Part shown: positions 11,221-24,360 of the stretch, one piece after another
Layout: each line of letters opens with the position of its first letter
Position numbering within the stretch: position 1 is the stretch's first letter
NCBI GenBank assembly: GCA_958496175.1
Contig: OY292277.1
Location: forward strand, 310,001 to 374,000
DNA length: 64,000 bases
Reading direction: 5' to 3'
Source of the DNA: Sisyra terminalis
Lineage: Eukaryota > Arthropoda > Insecta > Neuroptera > Sisyridae
Program-made: the position numbers and the translations under genes
The notes under the pieces: model-generated
The model's input: only the letters and a program-made list of their open reading frames with translations
The model's database searches: none
What the model was told of the DNA's origin: nothing

Positions 11221-12990
11221 GGAGATCATTGCGGATATTTTTGCGGATATCATTGCGGTTATTTTGCGGTGATATTTGCGGTTATTTTTGCGGATATCAT
11301 TGCGGTTATTTTGCGGTGATATTTGCGGTTATTTTTGCGGATATCATTGCGGTTATTTTGCGGTGATATTTGCGGTTATTTTTGCGGAGATCATTGCGGT
11401 TATTTTTGCGGATATCATTGTGGTTATTTTGCGGTGATATTTGCGGTTATTTTTGCGGATATTATTGCGGTTATTTTTGCGGATATCATTGCGGTTATTT
11501 TTCCGGATATCATTGCGGTTATTTTGCGGTAATATTTGCGGTTATTTTTGCAGATATCATTTCGGTTATTTTTGCGGATATTATTGCGGTTATTTTTGCG
11601 GATATCATTGCGGTGATATTTGCGGTTATTTTTGCGGATATCATTGCGGTTATTTTGCGGTGATATTTGCGGTTATTTTTGCGGATATCATTGCGGTTAT
11701 TTTGCGGTAATATTTGCGGTTATTTTTGCGGATATTATTGCGGTTATTTTTGCGGATATCATTGCGGTTATTTTGCGGTGATATTTGCGGTTATTTTTGC
11801 GGATATCATTGCGGTTATTTTTGCGGATATTATTGCGGTTATTTTTGCGGATATCATTGCGGTTATTTTTGCGGATATCATTGCGGTTATTTTGCGGTTA
11901 TATTTGCGGTTATTTTTGCGGATATCATTGCGGTTATTTTGCGGTAATATTTGCGGTTATTTTTGCGGATATCATTGCGGTTATTTTTGCGGATATCATT
12001 GCGGTTATTTTTGCGGATATTATTGCGGTTATTTTTGCGGATATTATTGCGGTTATTTTTGCAGATATCATTGCGGTTATTTTGCGGTAACATTTGCGGT
12101 TATTTTTGCGTATATTATTGCGGTTATTTATTTGCGGATATCATTGCGGTTATTTTGCGGATAACATTGCGGTTATTTTTGCGGATATCATTGCGGTTAT
12201 TTTGCGGTGATATTTGCGGTTATTTTTGCGGATATCATTGCGGTTATTTTGCGGTGATATTTGCGGTTATTTTTGCGGATATCATTGCGGTTATTTTGCG
12301 GTGATATTTGCGGTTATTTTTGCGGAGATCATTGCGGTTATTTTTGCGGATATTATTGCGGTTATTTTTGCGGATATCATTGCGGATATTTTGCGGTAAT
12401 ATTTGCGGTTATTTTTGCGGATATTATTGCGGTTATTTTGCAGTAATATTTGCGGTTAATTTTGCGGATATCATTGCGGTTATTTTTGCGGATATAATTG
12501 CGGTTATTTTTGCGGATATCATTGCGGTTATTTTGCAGTGATATTTGCGGTTATTTTTGCGGATATCATTGCGGCTATTTTTGCGGATATTATTGCGGTT
12601 ATTTTTGCGGATATTATTGCGGTTATTTTTGCGGATATCATTGCGGTTATTTTGCGGTAATATTTGCGGTTATTTTTGCGGATATCATTGCGGTTATTTT
12701 TGCGGATATCATTGCGGTTATTTTTGCGGATATTATTGCGGTTATTTTTGCGGATATTATTGCGGTTATTTTTGCAGATATCATTGCGGTTATTTTGCGG
12801 TAACATTTGCGGTTATTTTTGCGTATATTATTGCGGTTATTTTTTTGCGGATATCATTGCGGTTATTTTGCGGATAACATTGCGGTTATTTTTGCGGATA
12901 TCATTGCGGTTATTTTGCGGTGATATTTGCGGTTATTTTTGCGGATATCATTGCGGTTATTTTGCGGTGATATTTGCGGTTATTTTTGCG
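11221..12990. repeat. 1769-bp tandem duplication, right copy
   Basis: This is the right partner of the 1769-bp pair. Its left edge is a fused block near 11219-11250, where a GAGATCAT monomer is followed directly by GGATATTTTT, joining parts that are far apart in other copies. Private changes include TTGTGGTT near 11420, ATTTCGG near 11560 and the T-to-A change inside the seven-T run at 12130. Confidence 0.8.
12214..12926. repeat. 713-bp short form of the 1459-bp repeat
   Basis: The stretch repeats at a 713-bp offset (12214 with 12927, 12261 with 12974, 12545 with 13258). The same 713-bp spacing separates 10182 from 10895. Compared with the 1459-bp form, about 746 bp of middle blocks is absent while the end cassette is kept. 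This is what unequal crossover between two similar sub-regions of the long form would leave. Confidence 0.8.
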
Positions 12991-13445
12991 GATATCATTG
13001 CGGTTATTTTGCGGTGATATTTGCGGTTATTTTTGCGGAGATCATTGCGGTTATTTTTGCGGATATTATTGCGGTTATTTTTGCGGATATCATTGCGGAT
13101 ATTTTGCGGTAATATTTGCGGTTATTTTTGCGGATATTATTGCGGTTATTTTGCAGTAATATTTGCGGTTAATTTTGCGGATATCATTGCGGTTATTTTT
13201 GCGGATATAATTGCGGTTATTTTTGCGGATATCATTGCGGTTATTTTGCAGTGATATTTGCGGTTATTTTTGCGGATATCATTGCGGCTATTTTTGCGGA
13301 TATTATTGCGGTTATTTTTGCGGATATTATTGCGGTTATTTTTGCGGATATCATTGCGGTTATTTTGCGGTAACATTTGCGGTTATTTTTGCGGATATTA
13401 TTGCGGATATTTTTGCGGATATCATTGCGGTTATTTTGCGGTGAT

Positions 13446-14540
13446 ATTTGCGGTTATTTTTGCGGATATCATTGCGGTTATTTTGCGGTGATATTTGCGG
13501 TTATTTTTGCGGAGATCATTGCGGTTATTTTTGCGGATATTACTGCGGTTATTTTTGCGGATATCATTGCGGATATTTTGCGGTAATATTTGCGGTTATT
13601 TTTGCGGATATTATTGCGGTTATTTTGCTGTAATATTTGCGGCTAATTTTGCGGATATCATTGCGGTTATTTTTGCGGATATTATTGCGGTTATTTTTGC
13701 GGATATCATTGCGGTTAATTTGCAGTGATATTTGCGGTTATTTTTGCGGATATCATTGCGGTTATTTTGCGGTAACATTTGCGGTTATTTTTGCGGATAT
13801 TATTGCGGTTATTTTTGCGGATATCATTGCGGTTATTTTGCGGTGATATTTGCGGTTATTTTTGCGGATATTATTGCGGTTATTTTTGCGGATATCATTG
13901 CTGTTATTTTGCGGTGATATTTGCGGTTATTTTTGCGGATATCATTGCGGTTATTTTTGCGGATATTATTGCGGTTATTTTTGCGGATATCATTGCGGTT
14001 ATTTTGCGGTAATATTTGCGGTTATTTTTGCGGATATCATTGCGGTTATTTTTGCGGATATCATTGCGGTTATTTTGCGGTGATATTTGCGGTTATTTTT
14101 GCGGATATTATTGCGGTTATTTTTGCGGATATCATTGCGGTTATTTTTGCGGATATCATTGCGGTTATTTTGCGGTAATATTTGCGGTTATTTTTGCAGA
14201 TATCATTGCGGTTATTTTTGCGGATATTATTGCGGTTATTTTTGCGGATATCATTGCGGTTATTTTGCGGTGATATTTGCGGTTATTTTTGCGGATATCA
14301 TTGCGGTTATTTTGCGGTGATATTTGTGGTTATTTTTGCGGATATCATTGCGGTTATTTTGCGGTAATATTTGCGGTTATTTTTGCGGACATTATTGCGG
14401 TTATTTTTGCGGATATCATTGCGGTTATTTTGCGGTGATATTTGCGGTTATTTTTGCGGATATCATTGCGGTTATTTTTGCGGATATTATTGCGGTTATT
14501 TTTGCGGATATCATTGCGGTTATTTTTGCGGATATCATTG
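13446..14540. repeat. Transition blocks after the 1459-bp family
   Basis: Blocks of 47 to 119 bp continue with new variants not used upstream: GATATTACTGCGG near 13539, GGCTAATTTT near 13640, TTGTGGTTATT near 14326 and the GGACATTATTGCGG monomer near 14389. The last two recur in 19-28 kb, so this stretch is related to the next domain more than to the previous one. Confidence 0.7.
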
Positions 14541-14544
14541 CGGT

Positions 14545-15220
14545 TATTTTGCGGTGAAATTTGCGGTTATTTTTGCGGATATCATTGCGGTTATTTTGCG
14601 GTAATATTTGCGGTTATTTTTGCGGATATCATTGCGGTTATTTTTGCGGATATCATTGCGGTTATTTTTGCGGATATTATTGCGGTTATTTTTGCGGATA
14701 TTATTGCGGTTATTTTTGCGGATATCATTGCGGTTATTTTGCGGTAACATTTGCGGATATTTTTGCGGATATTATTGCGGTTATTTTGCGGATAACATTG
14801 CGGTTATTTTTGCGGATATCATTGCGGTTATTTTGCGGTGATATTTGCGGTTATTTTTGCGGATATCATTGCGGTTATTTTGCGGTGATATTTGCGGTTA
14901 TTTTTGCGGATATCATTGCGGTTATTTTGCGGTGATATTTGCGGTTATTTTTGCGGAGATCATTGCGGTTATTTTTGCGGATATTATTGCGGTTATTTTT
15001 GCGGATATCATTGCGGATATTTTGCGGTGATATTTGCGGTTATTTTTGCGGACATTATTGCGGTTATTTTTGCGGATATCATTGCGGTTATTTTGCGGTG
15101 ATATTTGCGGTTATTTTTTCGGATATCATTGCGGTTATTTTTGCGGATATTATTGCGGTTATTTTTGCGGATATCATTGCGGTTATTTTTGCGGATATCA
15201 TTGCGGTTATTTTGCGGTGA
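14545..15220. repeat. 1526-bp-spaced repeat, left copy
   Basis: Junctions recur 1526 bp later (14561 with 16087, 14608 with 16134, 14845 with 16371, 15034 with 16560, 15105 with 16631). It ends with the rare GGTGAAATTT junction near 15217. An internal 663-bp offset (14371 with 15034, 14442 with 15105) shows a further duplication nested at its right side. Confidence 0.78.
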
Positions 15221-16070
15221 AATTTGCGGTTATTTTTGCGGATATCATTGCGGTTATTTTGCGGTAATATTTGCGGTTATTTTTGCGGATATCATTGCGG
15301 TTATTTTTGCGGATATCATTGCGGTTATTTTTGCGGATATCATTGCGGTTATTTTTGCGGATATTATTGCGGTTATTTTTGCGGATATTATTGCGGTTAT
15401 TTTTGCGGATATCATTGCGGTTATTTTGCGGTAACATTTGCGGATATTTTTGCGGATATTATTGCGGTTATTTTTGCGGATATCATTGCGGTTATTTTGC
15501 GGATATCATTGCGGTTATTTTGCGGTGATATTTGCGGATATCATTGCGGTTATTTTTAGGTGATATTTGCGGTTATTTTTGCGGATATCATAGCGGTTAT
15601 TTTGCGGTGATATTTGCGGTTATTTTTGCGGAGATCATTGCGGTTATTTTTGCGGATATTATTGCGGTTATTTTTGCGGATATCATTGCGGATATTTTGC
15701 GGTAATATTTGCGGTTATTTTTGCGGATATTATTGCGGTTATTTTGCTGTAATATTTGCGGTTAATTTTGCGGATATCATTGCGGTTATTTTTGCGGATA
15801 TTATTGCGGTTATTTTTGCGGATATCATTGCGGTTAATTTGCAGTGATATTTGCGGTTATTTTTGCGGATATCATTGCGGTTATTTTTGCGGATATTATT
15901 GCGGTTATTTTTGCGGATATTATTGCGGTTATTTTTGCGGATATCATTGCGGTTATTTTGCGGTAACATTTGCGGTTATTTTGCGGTAACATTTGCGGTT
16001 ATTTTTGCGGATATTATTGCGGTTATTTTTGCGGATATCATTGCGGTTATTTTGCGGTAACATTTGCGGT
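15221..16070. repeat. Irregular blocks between the 1526-bp copies
   Basis: This stretch holds the most disturbed blocks in the window. Near 15530-15545 a junction is followed directly by GGATATCAT, so one TGCGGTTATTTT half-monomer is missing. Near 15557 the run reads TTTTTAGGTGATATT, and near 15590 CATAGCGG. At about 15962-16085 three GGTAACATT junctions are separated by a bare 23-bp spacing without an intervening 24-bp monomer. The array otherwise continues normally. Confidence 0.7.
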
Positions 16071-16750
16071 TATTTTGCGGTAACATTTGCGGTTATTTTT
16101 GCGGATATCATTGCGGTTATTTTGCGGTAATATTTGCGGTTATTTTTGCGGATATCATTGCGGTTATTTTTGCGGATATCATTGCGGTTATTTTTGCGGA
16201 TATTATTGCGGTTATTTTTGCGGATATTATTGCGGTTATTTTTGCGGATATCATTGCGGTTATTTTGCGGTAACATTTGCGGATATTTTTGCGGATATTA
16301 TTGCGGTTATTTTGCGGATAACATTGCGGTTATTTTTGCGGATATCATTGCGGTTATTTTGCGGTGATATTTGCGGTTATTTTTGCGGATATCATTGCGG
16401 TTATTTTGCGGTGATATTTGCGGTTATTTTTGCGGATATCATTGCGGTTATTTTGCGGTGATATTTGCGGTTATTTTTGCGGAGATCATTGCGGTTATTT
16501 TTGCGGATATTATTGCGGTTATTTTTGCGGATATCATTGCGGATATTTTGCGGTGATATTTGCGGTTATTTTTGCGGACATTATTGCGGTTATTTTTGCG
16601 GATATCATTGCGGTTATTTTGCGGTGATATTTGCGGTTATTTTTGCGGATATCATTGCGGTTATTTTTGCGGATATTATTGCGGTTATTTTTGCGGATAT
16701 CATTGCGGTTATTTTTGCGGATATCATTGCGGTTATTTTGCGGTGAAATT
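16071..16750. repeat. 1526-bp-spaced repeat, right copy
   Basis: This is the partner of the 14.5-15.2 kb segment at offset 1526, including the GGACATTATTGCGG monomer near 16577 and the GGTGAAATTT junction near 16743. One visible difference is at the left copy's TTTTTTCGGATATC (about 15115-15125), where this copy has TTTTTGCGGATATC. Confidence 0.78.
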
Positions 16751-18158
16751 TGCGGTTATTTTTGCGGATATCATTGCGGTTATTTTGCGGTAATATTTGC
16801 GGTTATTTTTGCGGATATCATTGCGGTTATTTTTGCGGATATCATTGCGGATATTTTGCGGTAATATTTGCGGTTATTTTTGCGGATATTATTGCGGTTA
16901 TTTTGCTGTAATATTTGCGGTTAATTTTGCGGATATCATTGCGGTTATTTTTGCGGATATTATTGCGGTTATTTTTGCGGATATCATTGCGGTTATTTTG
17001 CAGTGATATTTGCGGTTATTTTTGCGGATATCATTGCGGCTATTTTTGCGGATATTATTGCGGTTATTTTTGCGGATATTATTGCGGTTATTTTTGCGGA
17101 TATCATTGCGGTTTTTTTGCGGTAACATTTGCGGTTATTTTTGCGGATATTATTGCGGTTATTTTTGCGGATATCATTGCGGTTATTTTGCGGTGATATT
17201 TGCGGTTATTTTTGCGGATATCATTGCGGTTATTTTGCGGTGATATTTGCGGTTATTTTTGCGGATATCATTGCGGTTATTTTTGCGGATATTAATGCGG
17301 TTATTTTTGCGGATATCATTGCGGTGATATTTGCGGTTATTTTTGCGGATATCATTGCGGTTATTTTGCGGTGCAATTTGCGGGTATTTTTGCGGATATC
17401 ATTGCGGTTATTTTGCGGTAATATTTGCGGTTATTTTTGCGGATATTATTGCGGTTATTTTTGCGGATATCATTGCGGTTATTTTGCGGTGATATTTGCG
17501 GTTATTTTTGCGGATATCATTGCGGTTATTTTTGCGGATATTATTGCGGTTATTTTTGCGGATATCATTGCGGTTATTTTTGCGGATATCATTGCGGTTA
17601 TTTTGCGGTGATATTTGCGGTTATTTTTGCGGATATCATTGCGGTTATTTTGCGGTAATATTTGCGGTTATTTTTGCGGATATCATTGCGGTTATTTTTG
17701 CGGATATCATTGCGGTTATTTTTGCGGATATTATTGCGGTTATTTTTGCGGATATTATTGCGGTTATTTTTGCGGATATCATTGCGGTTATTTTGCGGTA
17801 ACATTTGCGGTTATTTTTGCGTATATTATTGCGGTTATTTTTGCGGATATCATTGCGGTTATTTTGCGGATAACATTGCGGTTATTTTTGCGGATATCAT
17901 TGCGGTTATTTTGCGGTGATATTTGCGGTTATTTTTGCGGATATCATTGCGGTTATTTTGCGGTGATATATGCGGTTATTTTTGCGGATATCATTGCGGT
18001 TATTTTGCGGTGATATTTGCGGTTATTTTTGCGGAGATCATTGCGGTTATTTTTGCGGATATTATTGCGGTTATTTTTGCGGATATCATTGCGGATATTT
18101 TGCGGTAATATTTGCGGTTATTTTTGCGGATATTATTGCGGTTATTTTGCTGTAATAT

Positions 18159-19580
18159 TTGCGGTTAATTTTGCGGATATCATTGCGGTTATTTTTGCGG
18201 ATATTATTGCGGTTATTTTTGCGGATATCATTGCGGTTATTTTGCAGTGATATTTGCGGTTATTTTTGCGGATATCATTGCGGCTATTTTTGCGGATATT
18301 ATTGCGGTTATTTTTGCGGATATTATTGCGGTTATTTTTGCGGATATCATTGCGGTTATTTTGCGGTAACATTTGCGGTTATTTTTGCGGATATTATTGC
18401 GGTTATTTTTGCGGATATCATTGCGGTTATTTTGCGGTGATATTTGCGGTTATTTTTGCGGATATCATTGCGGTTATTTTGCGGTGATATTTGCGGTTAT
18501 TTTTGCGGATATCATTGCGGTTATTTTGCGGTGATATTTGCGGTTATTTTTGCGGAGATCATTGCGGTTATTTTTGCGGATATTACTGCGGTTATTTTTG
18601 CGGATATCATTGCGGATATTTTGCGGTAATATTTGCGGTTATTTTTGCGGATATTATTGCGGTTATTTTGCTGTAATATTTGCGGTTAATTTTGCGGATA
18701 TCATTGCGGTTATTTTTGCGGATATTATTGCGGTTATTTTTGCGGATATCATTGCGGTTAATTTGCAGTGATATTTGCGGTTATTTTTGCGGATATCATT
18801 GCGGTTATTTTTGCGGATATTATTGCGGTTATTTTTGCGGATATTATTGCGGTTATTTTTGCGGATATCATTGCGGTTATTTTGCGGTAACATTTGCGGT
18901 TATTTTTGCGGATATTATTGCGGTTATTTTTGCGGATATCATTGCGGTTATTTTGCGGTGATATTTGCGGTTATTTTTGCGGATATTATTGCGGTTATTT
19001 TTGCGGATATTATTGCGGTTATTTTAGCGGATATCATTGCGGTTATTTTGCGGTAACATTTGCGGTTATTTTTGCGGATATTATTGCGGTTATTTTTGCG
19101 GATATCATTGCGGTTATTTTGCGGTGATATTTGCGGTTATTTTTGCGGATATTATTGCGGTTATTTTTGCGGATATCATTGCGGTTATTTTTGCGGATAT
19201 CATTGCGGTTATTTTGCGGTAATATTTGCGGTTATTTTTGCAGATATCATTGCGGTTATTTTTGCGGATATTATTGCGGTTATTTTTGCGGATATCATTG
19301 CGGTTATTTTGCGGTGATATTTGCGGTTATTTTTGCGGATATCATTGCGGTTATTTTGCGGTGATATTTGTGGTTATTTTTGCGGATATCATTGCGGTTA
19401 TTTTGCGGTAATATTTGCGGTTATTTTTGCGGACATTATTGCGGTTATTTTTGCGGATATCATTGCGGTTATTTTTGCGGATATTATTGCGGTTATTTTT
19501 GCGGATATCATTGCGGATATTTTGCGGTAATATTTGCGGTTATTTTTGCGGATATTATTGCGGTTATTTTGCTGTAATAT
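18159..19580. repeat. Internal repeat of 1422-1493 bp, first copy
   Basis: Junctions recur at 1422 bp (18159 with 19581, 18444 with 19866, 18680 with 20102). Past an extra 71-bp block in the second copy the offset is 1493 bp (19037 with 20530, 19226 with 20719, 19368 with 20861). A 521-bp sub-repeat is visible inside (18159 with 18680, 18017 with 18538). The set includes the rare TTTTAGCGG variant near 19023. Confidence 0.8.
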
Positions 19581-20995
19581 TTGCGGTTAATTTTGCGGAT
19601 ATCATTGCGGTTATTTTTGCGGATATTATTGCGGTTATTTTTGCGGATATCATTGCGGTTATTTTGCAGTGATATTTGCGGTTATTTTTGCGGATATCAT
19701 TGCGGCTATTTTTGCGGATATTATTGCGGTTATTTTTGCGGATATTATTGCGGTTATTTTTGCGGATATCATTGCGGTTATTTTGCGGTAACATTTGCGG
19801 TTATTTTTGCGGATATTATTGCGGTTATTTTTGCGGATATCATTGCGGTTATTTTGCGGTGATATTTGCGGTTATTTTTGCGGATATCATTGCGGTTATT
19901 TTGCGGTGATATTTGCGGTTATTTTTGCGGATATCATTGCGGTTATTTTGCGGTGATATTTGCGGTTATTTTTGCGGAGATCATTGCGGTTATTTTTGCG
20001 GATATTACTGCGGTTATTTTTGCGGATATCATTGCGGATATTTTGCGGTAATATTTGCGGTTATTTTTGCGGATATTATTGCGGTTATTTTGCTGTAATA
20101 TTTGCGGTTAATTTTGCGGATATCATTGCGGTTATTTTTGCGGATATTATTGCGGTTATTTTTGCGGATATCATTGCGGTTAATTTGCAGTGATATTTGC
20201 GGTTATTTTTGCGGATATCATTGCGGTTATTTTTGCGGATATTATTGCGGTTATTTTTGCGGATATTATTGCGGTTATTTTTGCGGATATCATTGCGGTT
20301 ATTTTGCGGTAACATTTGCGGTTATTTTTGCGGATATTATTGCGGTTATTTTTGCGGATATCATTGCGGTTATTTTGCGGTGATATTTGCGGTTATTTTT
20401 GCGGATATTATTGCGGTTATTTTTGCGGATATCATTGCGGTTATTTTGCGGTGATATTTGCGGTTATTTTTGCGGATATTATTGCGGTTATTTTTGCGGA
20501 TATTATTGCGGTTATTTTAGCGGATATCATTGCGGTTATTTTGCGGTAACATTTGCGGTTATTTTTGCGGATATTATTGCGGTTATTTTTGCGGATATCA
20601 TTGCGGTTATTTTGCGGTGATATTTGCGGTTATTTTTGCGGATATTATTGCGGTTATTTTTGCGGATATCATTGCGGTTATTTTTGCGGATATCATTGCG
20701 GTTATTTTGCGGTAATATTTGCGGTTATTTTTGCAGATATCATTGCGGTTATTTTTGCGGATATTATTGCGGTTATTTTTGCGGATATCATTGCGGTTAT
20801 TTTGCGGTGATATTTGCGGTTATTTTTGCGGATATCATTGCGGTTATTTTGCGGTGATATTTGTGGTTATTTTTGCGGATATCATTGCGGTTATTTTGCG
20901 GTAATATTTGCGGTTATTTTTGCGGACATTATTGCGGTTATTTTTGCGGATATCATTGCGGTTATTTTGCGGTGATATTTGCGGTTATTTTTGCG
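19581..20995. repeat. Internal repeat of 1422-1493 bp, second copy
   Basis: This is the second copy of the internal repeat, with an added 71-bp block near 20,390-20,455. The downstream segmental copy at 24.9-30.9 kb holds only one version of this repeat. Either the left array gained a copy after the large duplication or the right one lost it. Confidence 0.8.
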
Positions 20996-23900
20996 GATAT
21001 CATTGCGGTTATTTTTGCGGATATTATTGCGGTTATTTTTGCGGATATCATTGCGGTTATTTTTGCGGATATCATTGCGGTTATTTTGCGGTGATATTTG
21101 CGGTTATTTTTGCGGATATCATTGCGGTTATTTTGCGGTAATATTTGCGGTTATTTTTGCGGATATCATTGCGGTTATTTTTGCGGATATCATTGCGGTT
21201 ATTTTTGCGGATATTATTGCGGTTATTTTTGCGGATATTATTGCGGTTATTTTTGCGGATATCATTGCGGTTATTTTGCGGTAACATTTGCGGTTATTTT
21301 TGCGGATATTATTGCGGTTATTTTTGCGGATATCATTGCGGTTATTTTGCGGATATCATTGCGGTTATTTTGCGGTGATATTTGCGGTTATTTTTGCGGA
21401 TATCATTGCGCTTATTTTGCGGTGATATTTGCGGTTATTTTTGCGGATATCATTGCGGTTATTTTGCGGTGATATTTGCGGTTATTTTTGCGGAGATCAT
21501 TGCGGTTATTTTTGCGGATATTATTGCGGTTATTTTTGCGGATATCATTGCGGATATTTTGCGGTAATATTTGCGGTTATTTTTGCGGATATTATTGCGG
21601 TTATTTTGCTGTAATATTTGCGGTTAATTTTGCGGATATCATTGCGGTTATTTTTGCGGATATTATTGCGGTTATTTTTGCGGATATCATTGCGGTTAAT
21701 TAGCAGTGATATTTGCGGTTATTTTTGCGGATATCATTGCGGTTATTTTTGCGGATATTATTGCGGTTATTTTTGCGGATATTATTGCGGTTATTTTTGC
21801 GGATATCATTGCGGTTATTTTGCGGTAACATTTGCGGTTATTTTTGCGGATATTATTGCGGTTATTTTTGCGGATATCATTGCGGTTATTTTGCGGTGAT
21901 ATTTGCGGTTATTTTTGCGGATATTATTGCGTTTATTTTTGCGGATATCATTGCGGTTATTTTGCGGTGATATTTGCGGTTATTTTTGCGGATATCATTG
22001 CGGTTATTTTTGCGGATATTATTGCGGTTATTTTTGCGGATATCATTGCGGTTATTTTTGCGGATATTATTGCGGTTTTTTTTGCGGATATCATTGCGGT
22101 TATTTTTGCGGATATCATTGCGGTTATTTTGCGGTAATATTTGCGGTTATTTTTGCGGATATCATTGCGGTTATTTTTGCGGATATTATTGCGGTTATTT
22201 TTGTGGATATCATTGCGGTAATTTTGCGGTGATATTTGCGGTTATTTTTGCGGATATCATTGCGGTTATTTTTGCGGATATTATTGCGGTTATTTTTGCG
22301 GGTATCATTGCGGATATTTTTGCGGATATCATTGCGGTTATTTTGCGGTGATATTTGCGGTTATTTTTGCGGATATCATTGCGGTTATTTTGCGGTAATA
22401 TTTGCGGTTATTTTTGCGGATATCATTGCGGTTATTTTTGCGGATATCATTGCGGTTATTTTGCGGTGATATTTGCGGTTATTTTTGCGGATATCATTGC
22501 GGTTAAGTTGCGGTAATATTTGCGGTTATTTTTGCGGATATCATTGCGGTTATTTTGCAGTGATATTTGCGGTTATTTTTGCGGATATCATTGCGGTTAT
22601 TTTTGCGGATATTATTGCGGTTATTTTTGCGGATATTATTGCGGTTATTTTTGCGGATATCATTGCGGTTATTTTGCGGTGATATTTGCGGTTATTTTTG
22701 CGGATATTATTGCGGTTATTTTTGCGGATATCATTGCGGTTATTTTGCGGTGATATTTGCGGTTATTTTTGCGGATATTATTGCGGTAATTTTTGCGGAT
22801 ATCATTGCGGTTATTTTGCGGTGATATTTGCGGTTATTTTTGCGGATATCATTGCGGTTATTTTTGCGGATATTTTTGCGGTTATTTTTGCGGATATCAT
22901 TGCGGTTATTTTTGCGGATATCATTGCGGTTATTTTGCGGTGATATTTGCGGTTATTTTTGCGGATATCATTGCGGTTATTTTGCGGTAATATTTGCGGT
23001 TATTTTTGCTCATATCATTGCGGTTATTTTTGCGGATATCATTGCGGTTATTTTGCGGTAATATTTGCGGTTATTTTTGCGGATATCATTGCGGTTATTT
23101 TGCGGTAATATTTGCGGTTATTTTGGCGGATATCATTGCGGTTATTTTTGCGGATATCATTGCGGTTATTTTGCGGTGATATTTGCGGTTATTTTTGCGG
23201 ATATCATTGCGGTTATTTTGCGGTAATATTTGCGGTTATTTTTGCGGATATCATTGCGGTTATTTTTGCGGATATTATTGCGGTTATTTTTGTGGATATC
23301 ATTGCGGTTATTTTGCGGTGATATTTGCGGTTATTTTTGCGGATATCATTGCGGTTATTTTTGCGGATATTATTGCGGTTATTTTTGCGGGAATCATTGC
23401 GGTTATTTTTGCGGATATCATTGCGGTTATTTTGCGGTGATATTTGCGGTTATTTTTGCGGATATCATTGCGGTTATTTTGCGGTAATATTTGCGGTTAT
23501 TTTTGCGGATATCATTGCGGTTATTTTGCGGTGATATTTGCGGTTATTTTTGCGGATATCATTGCGGTTATTTTTGCGGATATTATTGCGGTTATTTTTT
23601 TGGATATCATTGCGGTTATTTTGCGGTGATATTTGCGGTTATTTTTGCGGATATCATTGCGGTTATTTTTGCGGATATTATTGCGGTTATTTTTGCGGGT
23701 ATCATTGCGGATATTTTTGCGGATATCATTGCGGTTATTTTGCGGTGATATTTGCGGTTATTTTTGCGGATATCATTGCGGTTATTTTGCGGTAATATTT
23801 GCGGTTATTTTTGCGGATATCATTGCGGTTATTTTTGCGGATATCATTGCGGTTATTTTGCGGTGATATTTGCGGTTATTTTTGCGGATATCATTGCGGT

Positions 23901-24360
23901 TATTTTGCGGTAATATTTGCGGTTATTTTTGCGGATATCATTGCGGTTATTTTTGCGGATATTATTGCGGTTATTTTTGCGGATATCATTGCGGATATTT
24001 TGCGGTAATATTTGCGGTTATTTTTGCGGATATTATTGCGGTTATTTTGCTGTAATATTTGCGGTTAATTTTGCGGATATCATTGCGGTTATTTTTGCGG
24101 ATATGATTGCGGTTATTTTGGCGGATATCATTGCGGTTATTTTGCAGTGATATTTGCGGTTATTTTTGCGGATATTATTGCGGTTATTTTTGCGGATATC
24201 ATTTCGGTTATTTTGCGGTGATATTTGCGGTTATTTTTGCGGATATCATTGCGGTTATTTTTGCGGATATTATTGCGGTTATTTTTGCGGATATCATTGC
24301 GGTTATTTTGCAGTGATATTTGCGGTTATTTTTGCGGATATCATTGCGGTTATTTTTGCG

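Larger units (their letters stand above)
16835..24360. repeat. Segmental duplication of about 8 kb, left copy
   Basis: Block junctions recur 8020 bp downstream from about 16,840 to 19,300 (17129 with 25149, 17615 with 25635, 18894 with 26914, 19226 with 27246). From 20,830 to 23,800 the offset is 6527 (20861 with 27388, 22473 with 29000, 23633 with 30160), and then 6503 to about 24,360. The drop from 8020 to 6527 equals one internal repeat of 1493 bp that this copy has in extra. The drop to 6503 is one 24-bp monomer near 23,800-23,870. Few single-base differences from the right copy are visible. Confidence 0.87.

Noticed and set aside
24090..24120. GATATGATTGCGG variants giving internal ATG codons as possible true start sites
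   Set aside because: The ATG arises from one base change in the TATCAT monomer. It is shared only by duplicated copies and opens into the same repeat frames with no other coding sign.
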